Below, piece by piece: positions 7,471 through 13,643 of a stretch of 15,199 nt of DNA; position 1 is the stretch's first letter; each line of letters opens with the position of its first letter. The translations under genes were made by a program, and so were the position numbers. A model generated the notes under the pieces. It ran no database searches and was not told the origin of the DNA. It was given only the letters and a program-made list of their open reading frames with translations. Location of the stretch: positions 1 through 15,199 of the forward strand of contig JAUVCY010000008.1 in the NCBI GenBank assembly GCA_030595585.1, written 5' to 3'. This DNA comes from Thermoplasmatota archaeon (GTDB taxonomy: Archaea; Thermoplasmatota; Penumbrarchaeia; Penumbrarchaeales; Penumbrarchaeaceae).

Positions 7471-7513
7471 GAAAATGGACTGTCGAGATTAGGATGCAGG
7501 AGGGAAAAATATA

Positions 7514-10249
7514 GTGGGCGATCTCAAGAATAGTTCCGATCCAAGGATCATAAAGTTGAAAGATGTCATCGCCAAAGGCGAGGCTTTCATAGGGTTTCTT
7601 GACAAGAAAGGAGCCGATATTCAGGGCCCGAGAGATGACATCAACAACGCAAGGAGCTCATTCGAAAGCGGAGATCTGGCCATGTCCTATACCCTGGCTC
7701 AAAGGGGTATAAAGGAATTGATACGGCTGAGAGCGGAAGCTGAAAGACCCACGGAGGAACCGAGGAAGGAACCCTCTGCCCCTCAAGTTGAGGAACCCAG
7801 GGTCAAAGAAGAGGAGAAGAAGGCCCAACCACCTGAGGAGATACCGAAAGAAAGAACAAAATCGAAGAGGGGGAAAGGGGTTTTCGCACTCATACGGGAT
7901 AACGACCAGGAGCGGGAGAAGAAGTTGAACTCGTGGAAGGAATCCACCCTCAAATGGAGGGAGAAAGGATACCTGTTCGAGCAGGATAGCAGCCTCTTTG
8001 AAAGGAATTTCGAGGATGTTGATAAAAGATTACATTCCATCGGACAGCAGATCGAGAAGGCGGAAGTGTTCCAGAACAGGATCCGTTCCATGAGAGAGGA
8101 GTTCAACCATGTGGGTGGATCGTTCCTCAAGAAACTTGACGATGTAAAGGAATCGGTATTGAGGCTTGATCGCCTGGACGATGTGAAGAGGCGTATTGAA
8201 ACGCTTAATTCCAACCTTCAAGAGGTTGACGGCCAGTATAAAGTACTGTCAAACAGGATGAGCAGATACAGAAGGCAGGGGCTCAACATCTCGTCTCTGG
8301 AGGACCTGCTGGAGAACGATAGCGACCTGACCTATCTGGAGCAGCAGTTCAACATTTACGAGACGAATATCGAATTCCTCTCAAAGGAGAAGGCGAAACT
8401 GACCAAGATCAGGAACGATGGGTTCGCCCAACGGCTCACCTCGGAGATAGATGAGATCGAGAAGATCATCGATGATCCATGGAAACTGGATACGGTCGTG
8501 GAAAAACTCCTGGGCCTGGACAGGGAGATCTACAAGGAAAAAGAATCTACCAGGAAACAGAACGATGAGATCAAGAGAAGAGATGAGATCAAGATCTCGG
8601 TCCAAAAGTACAGGGATGATGGCTACAATGTAGCAGATATAGAGATCTTGCTTGACGGTGACATGGGTCCTCTTGAGGATGAATATAACGATCTGATACG
8701 AAGGATCACAAAGTTGAAGACCCTGAAGGAGAAGATATTCACCCTCGACGCGAAAGGATTTGAGGAGGAGATCTCCAATCTCTCCATGAAATTGAACGAC
8801 CCAACAAAGACCGAGGAACTGGAGGTTGAGCTGGCCCAGCTCAAGGGGATCATCTCGGATCAGAGGTCCAAGAGCGATAATATAAGGGAGAAGATCAGGG
8901 TGTGGGAGGGGCGGGGATTCCTGATAATAAAGCTCTCGGAGATGATGAACAGGGACCCCATCGAGGGGGGAAAATTATATGTGGAGATGTTGCCCAGGAT
9001 ACAGGAGTTGATCGACATTCAGGGAAGGCTTCAGGGGATCAGGCACAGAGAGGTGGGGGACGAGGTCCAGAAGATAACGCTCAAGATAAAAAATCCAGAC
9101 CACCTCGAGGCCGTCAGGAGCGAATACAGGAACCTGGAGAGGAAGGTCTCGGAGCTCGAGAAGATCAAGGAGAAGCGGAAAGAGCTCAATGAGCTTCTGA
9201 AAGTGTGGAAAGGGCAGGGGTTCCAGATGGATTACATCCTGGACATCATGGGGAAAGAGAAGACAATAGCCGGGCTCGAGAAAACGATCCTGGAATCCAC
9301 AATGGCGATCGCGACCCTGGAGGCGTTCCACAAGGAGTTCGACACGGAGGAGAGAGGATGGTTTCCGGAAGATGAGGAGTTCATCAAGAAGAACCTGTGG
9401 AACCCCGAGAACGCCAAGAAGGTCCTATTCAGATTCGAGCAGTTGAAGGTAAAATATGCCAATGAGGAGAAACGAAGAGGACAGCTGAGAAGGGAGCTGG
9501 ACAATATGAGCAAGGCCGGAATAGATATTTCCGGTGTGGAAAAACTCCTCCATGGTGACACTGAAACCCTCGTCCAGAACTACACCAAGAGGTTCAAACC
9601 CCAGACCGTGGCCCTCCTGAAGCTGAAGAAGGAGATCGTCAAGGAGGCAAAGGGGAAACCCGAGTTGCAGGAGTTCGCCAAGACCCTCACAGATCCATTC
9701 AAGCTCGAGGAGTACAGGGAGACCAGAAAAGCTCTTGCAAAGGTTAAAAAGGTGGTTAGTAAGAAAGAGGATAAGAAGAAAGGTGAATCGGATAATATCA
9801 CCTCCCTGAAGGATATGGCCAAGAAGGCGTATAAAGAGGGGGGAGAGGAAAAACTAAGGGAAGCCCTGAACCTCTTCGACGCCGCCCTCAGTATCGATCC
9901 CGATAACAAGGAGTGCCAGTTCTTCAAGAAAAAGGTCCTCCTTAAGATGAAGATGAGACCCGTGCAGGAGCACCATGAGGAAAAAGAGCCCGAGAGGCCC
10001 CCTGATGAGGTGGATGGAACGGAACCTGCTGTAGAGGAGAAGGTCGAACCTCCAGGCGGGAGAAAACCCGACCCCAACTGCACTTTCTGTTCCGGGTCTG
10101 GAAAATGCAGCTGGTGCAACGGGGAGATAAACTGCACTTCATGCAATGGTACCGGAAAATATTTTGGGGAGGAATGCCCAACGTGTAAAGGCTCCGGAAA
10201 GTGTTCGACCTGTGAAGGTACGGGCAGATGTAACTGGTGCTCCCTTTGA
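7514..10249 (+). CDS. Large coiled-coil repeat protein with C-terminal DnaJ-like zinc finger
   Basis: This 911-residue soluble protein is not a family I can name. Order: an N-terminal helical hairpin (about 10-75) with an A-x-x-x-x-x-G-D-L-x-x-A pattern; a Pro/Glu/Lys-rich linker (76-120); six tandem helical repeats of about 100 residues (about 135-745); a single TPR-like unit (about 765-812, ending in ALSIDPDN); a second Pro/Glu linker; and a zinc finger at 856-909 with six CxxC pairs, four of them extended to CxxCxGxG. The start is GTG at 7514 with AGGAGGG 9 nt upstream. No signal peptide or membrane segment is seen, so it is probably cytoplasmic. A scaffold or chaperone-like role is inference from coiled coil plus CxxCxGxG. 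It lies 13 nt ahead of the beta-helix gene, likely co-transcribed, and diverges from the ATPase operon. Confidence 0.9.
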   Translation: MGDLKNSSDPRIIKLKDVIAKGEAFIGFLDKKGADIQGPRDDINNARSSFESGDLAMSYTLAQRGIKELIRLRAEAERPTEEPRKEPSAPQVEEPRVKEEEKKAQPPEEIPKERTKSKRGKGVFALIRDNDQEREKKLNSWKESTLKWREKGYLFEQDSSLFERNFEDVDKRLHSIGQQIEKAEVFQNRIRSMREEFNHVGGSFLKKLDDVKESVLRLDRLDDVKRRIETLNSNLQEVDGQYKVLSNRMSRYRRQGLNISSLEDLLENDSDLTYLEQQFNIYETNIEFLSKEKAKLTKIRNDGFAQRLTSEIDEIEKIIDDPWKLDTVVEKLLGLDREIYKEKESTRKQNDEIKRRDEIKISVQKYRDDGYNVADIEILLDGDMGPLEDEYNDLIRRITKLKTLKEKIFTLDAKGFEEEISNLSMKLNDPTKTEELEVELAQLKGIISDQRSKSDNIREKIRVWEGRGFLIIKLSEMMNRDPIEGGKLYVEMLPRIQELIDIQGRLQGIRHREVGDEVQKITLKIKNPDHLEAVRSEYRNLERKVSELEKIKEKRKELNELLKVWKGQGFQMDYILDIMGKEKTIAGLEKTILESTMAIATLEAFHKEFDTEERGWFPEDEEFIKKNLWNPENAKKVLFRFEQLKVKYANEEKRRGQLRRELDNMSKAGIDISGVEKLLHGDTETLVQNYTKRFKPQTVALLKLKKEIVKEAKGKPELQEFAKTLTDPFKLEEYRETRKALAKVKKVVSKKEDKKKGESDNITSLKDMAKKAYKEGGEEKLREALNLFDAALSIDPDNKECQFFKKKVLLKMKMRPVQEHHEEKEPERPPDEVDGTEPAVEEKVEPPGGRKPDPNCTFCSGSGKCSWCNGEINCTSCNGTGKYFGEECPTCKGSGKCSTCEGTGRCNWCSL
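7916..9748 (+). repeat. Six ~100-residue protein repeats in the coiled-coil gene
   Basis: Each unit has a helix ending in a glycine followed by an aromatic or aliphatic residue (Gly152, 256, 370, 468, 569, 669), then usually a short Leu-Leu-x-x-Asp helix, a long helix, and a [ND]-P turn (Pro322, 430, 528, 631, 728; degenerate in unit 1) leading to a final helix ending in Leu. Glycine spacing is 104, 114, 98, 101 and 100. DNA identity between units is low, so the duplications are old. Confidence 0.75.
10079..10240 (+). other. DnaJ-type CxxCxGxG zinc-binding domain
   Basis: Residues 856-909 of the coiled-coil protein carry 12 cysteines in six CxxC pairs (856/859, 865/868, 874/877, 888/891, 897/900, 906/909). 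Four pairs are followed by xGxG (or a near match), as in the cysteine-rich domain of DnaJ. Three zinc ions could be bound. No J domain is present, so this is not a DnaJ. Confidence 0.85.
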
Positions 10250-10262
10250 TCTGGTGATGCCA

Positions 10263-12110
10263 ATGAGGTCCAATCTCGAATTTCTATTAATGCTCGCTAT
10301 CATGGTCGCCCCCGCTGCCGCGCTCGCACAAACGTGCTCGGACCCGGATTACGGTTCTGGACCTATCTGGGAGCCCAGGGATATAAAATACATCGAAGAT
10401 GAGACGTGGACCGGCCAGGTGGAGTGCAATAACACCTTGATCATCAACACCTCCCTGATCATCAGGGAGTGTACCATAACCATGGAGGGGGGATATATAC
10501 AGGTGGAGGAGGGGGGTTCCCTGACCCTTGTAAACAGCACCATCAGATCCTCCTGCGAGGACAGGGTATATTACATTGACGTTCGGGGTGAAGCCCTGAT
10601 AAGGAACTCGACGATCCAGAACGCCCTGGATATCTCAAACGGGTATTTCGGCATGTACGTCAGGAACGGGCCGTTCCTGATGGACTCCTCCGACCTCTCC
10701 CGATCGGGGATGATATGGTTCAAGGAGTGCAACAGCACGATCACTGATACAATATTCGAGGGCAGCTATTACGAAACGGGATCACATCTATTATCGGGTT
10801 CTGAGGTTATCACCATGGGCGTTTCCATGGCGGGGGGGGGTGCATTGACCATAGATAATACGAGCTTTACCTCGAACGTCACCTTCTCATCTGGAGCGGC
10901 GGCCATCTCGGCGACCGATGGGGTTGAGATCGTCATCAAGGGCGTAGATATCACGGGAACGTACAACGCAGGCATGTTCGCCTCCTTCTGCGATGTGGAT
11001 ATCCAGGATGTGGATATCGACCTGCCCGGAGGGATCTACGGCCTCAAATTCGATAACTGCTCCATGTCCCCCCTGTCCAACATCCACGTGGCAGGATGTG
11101 ATATTGGCGTATCGTTCATAGGCTGTAGCGGGGACCTTACCCTCGGGGGATCGTATATCGACAATGCCTATTACGGGGTGATCCTCCACGGCCCTTCACC
11201 GCTAGTTATGGACGATGTCGTGGTCAACGGGACCATAAATGGGGTTGTCTCATACGGGCCTCTACTCGTCAACAACACCAGGTTCGTCGCGAACGGAGTG
11301 TGCATATCGATCAAGGATGATAAGCTCCTGAAGGTGACCAACACGCGGTTCGAGGCGTTCGAATTCTGGGGGATCATGGTCCAGACCTGGGAAGAGAAGG
11401 TCTCCTTCATCGATCAAAACACCTTCCTCGGTGCCGAGGGGGCGTTCGGCGATGTGGCGTTCTATGGAATGGTGAACATCAGGGTCATCGGCCCTGACGA
11501 CATCACCGTGCACGGCGCCGAGATATGGATACTATCCCATTTCGGGACCTCGGACAGGATGGGGCAGGGCGATCTGGAGATCATCTGGGGTTACCTGGAT
11601 GGAGAGGAGCTGGTGGATGATCTCGAATACACGGCCAACTCCACATGGGCGACCGCAGAGGGATCCACCGATTTCAGGATGGAGGATGGGTTGATCGTGG
11701 AAGTCTACCTCCCCCTTGTGGACGTCTGGGTGCGATCCGTAGTAGTTGAAGACGGAAAAGCGCTGGTCGACCTCACAGTTCTCGGAACCGATGCAAATGC
11801 GGTCTCCCTCTCCATCTACATTGATGGGGCGTATTACGAGACACAGACCACGGACCTCCCCGTTGATGACGATGTCCAGCTGGAATTCGATCTGCCCGAT
11901 CTCTCCCATGGCGAACATACCGTCTCGGTGGAGGCTTCCTCGGCAGATGAGTGGGACGGCAGCGGTGGCATCTTGCTGGAGAATAACCAGATGAGCGAAA
12001 CGTTCGAGGAACGCGAGGAGACGGGAGATGAGCTCCTGCTCATCTACCTTCTTGTGGTGGGGGCGATCATGCTGTTCATCGTCCCGATCCTCCTTCGGAG
12101 AAAGGAATGA
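10263..12110 (+). CDS. Secreted beta-helix protein with CARDB-like domain and C-terminal membrane anchor
   Basis: Protein of 615 residues. A signal peptide (1-22, cut after AAALA) is followed by a right-handed parallel beta-helix (about 35-400), seen as short strands of alternating hydrophobics with recurring N-S/T turns. A beta domain (about 486-582) resembles CARDB/Ig-like modules (IYIDGAYYETQ ... GEHTVSVEA ... ENNQMSE). The chain ends in one membrane helix (591-611) and a basic RRKE tail, so it should be displayed outside the cell with its tail inside. There are many N-glycosylation sequons. The ATG at 10263 has GGTGAT just upstream; ATG 10257 is possible, while longer starts overlap the preceding gene heavily. 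It lies 13 nt after the coiled-coil gene, probably the same transcript. A 9-G tract sits inside the frame at 10832-10840. Its ligand or substrate is unknown. Confidence 0.85.
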   Translation: MRSNLEFLLMLAIMVAPAAALAQTCSDPDYGSGPIWEPRDIKYIEDETWTGQVECNNTLIINTSLIIRECTITMEGGYIQVEEGGSLTLVNSTIRSSCEDRVYYIDVRGEALIRNSTIQNALDISNGYFGMYVRNGPFLMDSSDLSRSGMIWFKECNSTITDTIFEGSYYETGSHLLSGSEVITMGVSMAGGGALTIDNTSFTSNVTFSSGAAAISATDGVEIVIKGVDITGTYNAGMFASFCDVDIQDVDIDLPGGIYGLKFDNCSMSPLSNIHVAGCDIGVSFIGCSGDLTLGGSYIDNAYYGVILHGPSPLVMDDVVVNGTINGVVSYGPLLVNNTRFVANGVCISIKDDKLLKVTNTRFEAFEFWGIMVQTWEEKVSFIDQNTFLGAEGAFGDVAFYGMVNIRVIGPDDITVHGAEIWILSHFGTSDRMGQGDLEIIWGYLDGEELVDDLEYTANSTWATAEGSTDFRMEDGLIVEVYLPLVDVWVRSVVVEDGKALVDLTVLGTDANAVSLSIYIDGAYYETQTTDLPVDDDVQLEFDLPDLSHGEHTVSVEASSADEWDGSGGILLENNQMSETFEEREETGDELLLIYLLVVGAIMLFIVPILLRRKE

Positions 12111-12146
12111 CCACGGTGAGATCGGTCACTTTTCACGATACTAATG

Positions 12147-12154
12147 TTTAAAAA
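12147..12154 (+). promoter_or_regulatory. TATA box of atpB (leaderless transcript)
   Basis: TTTAAAAA is centred about 26.5 nt upstream of the atpB ATG, the archaeal TATA-to-start distance, so transcription should begin at or within a base or two of the ATG. No ribosome site is suitably placed before the ATG (the AGGGGG run is ~17 nt away), as expected for leaderless initiation. Confidence 0.65.
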
Positions 12155-12176
12155 GGGGGTTTCATTTCTCCTGCCC

Positions 12177-13565
12177 ATGAACACCTCCACCAACAAGGAC
12201 ATCGAGTACTCCACCGTCACCGAGGTCTCCGGACCACTACTGGTCCTCGAGGGTATCGCAGGAGCGGCCTATGGAGAGGTGGTCAAGATCAGGTCTCCCA
12301 CCGGCGAGATGAGATTGGGGCAGGTTCTTGAGGCCCATAGGGACAAGGCCGTAATACAGGTGTTCGAGGGCACCAAAGGCCTCGACACGAAGGCCACATC
12401 CGTGAGGTTCACCGGCGAGACCATGAAAATGCCCCTTTCCACCGACCTGTTGGGAAGGGTGTTCTCGGGCACCGGCAAGCCGATAGACGACGGACCTGCG
12501 ATCATACCCGAGGAGCGCAGGGACATCAACGGTGAGCCGATCAACCCCACAGCACGCGAGTACCCCAAGGAGTTCATCCAGACCGGCATATCAACGATAG
12601 ATGGAATGAACACGCTGGTGAGGGGACAGAAGCTTCCCATCTTCTCGGCATCCGGCCTGCCCCACAACGATCTGGCAGCCCAGATCGCAAGGCAGGCGAA
12701 GGTACTTGGCGGGGAGGAGGAGTTCGCGGTCATCTTCTGCGCCATGGGCATTACGTCAGAGGAGGCGAACTTCTTCATCAGCTCATTTGAACAATCGGGT
12801 GCTCTGGAGAGGGCCGTCCTGTTTCTCAACCTGGCGGATGATCCGGCCATAGAGAGGATAATAATCCCAAGGATGGCACTTACAGCGGCGGAGTACCTCG
12901 CCTTTACCAAGGGAATGCACATCCTCGTTATACTCACGGACCTCACGAACTACTGTGAGGCCCTCAGGGAGATCGCAGCCGCCAGGGAGGAGGTCCCTGG
13001 CAGGAGGGGGTATCCAGGCTACATGTACACGGACCTCTCACAGATCTACGAGAGGGCCGGCAGGATCAAGGGCAATGAGGGATCGATCACCCAGATACCC
13101 ATCCTGACCATGCCGGACGATGATATCACACACCCGATCCCCGATCTCACCGGATATATCACCGAGGGCCAGATAGTGCTCTCCCGCGAGCTTCACAGGA
13201 AGGCGATAAGGCCTCCAATAAACGTCCTGCCATGCCTTTCCAGGCTCATGAAACAGGGAATAGGGAAGGGAAGGACCAGGGCGGACCACGATCAGGTCTC
13301 AAATCAGCTCTATGCGGCGTACGCGGAGGGTGTCAATCTCAGGGACCTGGTTGCGGTCGTGGGAGAGGAGGCCCTAACGGAAAGGGACCGATCGTATCTC
13401 AAATTCTCGGACGTCTTCGAGAAGGAGTTCATATCCCAGGGGAGCGAGGAGGATAGGACCATAAACGACACCCTTGACCTATCCTGGAAGCTTCTGACCA
13501 TCATCCCCAGGGAGGACCTCAAGAGGATCGATGAGAAGTACATCAAAGCCTACTATCCCACATAA
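12177..13565 (+). CDS. atpB: A-type ATP synthase regulatory subunit B
   Basis: This 462-residue non-catalytic subunit alternates with AtpA in the head. Its start matches the family (YSTVTEVSGPLLVLEGI). In place of a Walker A loop it has SASGLPHNDLAAQIARQA (157-174), diagnostic of B. The TNYCEALREIAAAREEVPGRRGYPGY block (from 257) and the arginine-finger segment LPCLSRLMKQGIG (Arg356) are intact. The usual form is LPSLSRL, so Cys353 is a mild change. The ATG at 12177 gives the standard length and fits the TATA spacing; the in-frame ATG at 12144 would lie upstream of the TATA box. Unlike most archaea, it is not next to atpA. It is on the opposite strand about 5 kb beyond atpH, and atpD does not follow it. 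Confidence 0.97.
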   Translation: MNTSTNKDIEYSTVTEVSGPLLVLEGIAGAAYGEVVKIRSPTGEMRLGQVLEAHRDKAVIQVFEGTKGLDTKATSVRFTGETMKMPLSTDLLGRVFSGTGKPIDDGPAIIPEERRDINGEPINPTAREYPKEFIQTGISTIDGMNTLVRGQKLPIFSASGLPHNDLAAQIARQAKVLGGEEEFAVIFCAMGITSEEANFFISSFEQSGALERAVLFLNLADDPAIERIIIPRMALTAAEYLAFTKGMHILVILTDLTNYCEALREIAAAREEVPGRRGYPGYMYTDLSQIYERAGRIKGNEGSITQIPILTMPDDDITHPIPDLTGYITEGQIVLSRELHRKAIRPPINVLPCLSRLMKQGIGKGRTRADHDQVSNQLYAAYAEGVNLRDLVAVVGEEALTERDRSYLKFSDVFEKEFISQGSEEDRTINDTLDLSWKLLTIIPREDLKRIDEKYIKAYYPT

Positions 13566-13584
13566 GAGATAACGATCGACCCCC

Positions 13585-13594
13585 GCACATGTGC
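13585..13594. promoter_or_regulatory. 10-nt perfect palindrome upstream of the NosD-like promoter
   Basis: GCACATGTGC lies in the 78-nt gap after atpB, 17 nt before the TATA box of the next gene. It could be an operator half-site pair or the stem of a very short hairpin at the end of the atpB message. No T-run follows at once, so it is a poor terminator. Confidence 0.3.
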
Positions 13595-13612
13595 AAAGTC
13601 TGTATCAATGTA

Positions 13613-13620
13613 TTTATAAA
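13613..13620 (+). promoter_or_regulatory. TATA box of the NosD-like gene (leaderless transcript)
   Basis: TTTATAAA is centred 27.5 nt before the ATG at 13644, again the spacing of a leaderless archaeal message. No ribosome site precedes the ATG. Confidence 0.65.
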
Positions 13621-13643
13621 GGGGTCAGTAGGATTATAACTCG

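Larger units (their letters stand above)
7222..7513. promoter_or_regulatory. Divergent regulatory region between atpH and the coiled-coil gene
   Basis: This AT-rich region of 292 nt has no open frame of note and is the longest non-coding stretch here. It contains candidate TATA boxes for both directions, an A9 run at 7348-7356, a short palindrome CAATATTG at 7331-7338, and three ACCTG pentamers at 7360, 7369 and 7379 (two extended to ACCTGAAA). The pentamers could be an operator. No stable hairpin or riboswitch-like structure was noticed. Confidence 0.6.

Noticed and set aside
10146..10262. Longer N-terminus for the beta-helix protein
   Set aside because: It would overlap the upstream zinc-finger coding sequence by 104 nt and put a charged stretch ahead of a clear signal peptide.
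9580..10263. Open frame of 227 codons on the minus strand over the end of the coiled-coil gene
   Set aside because: Its composition (Ser/Phe/Leu rich) mirrors Lys/Glu-rich sense codons, it shows no ribosome site or family pattern, and it overlaps a well-supported repeat and zinc-finger protein.
12144..12176. Upstream ATG for atpB
   Set aside because: It lies upstream of the TATA box, has no ribosome site, and adds residues not seen in the family.
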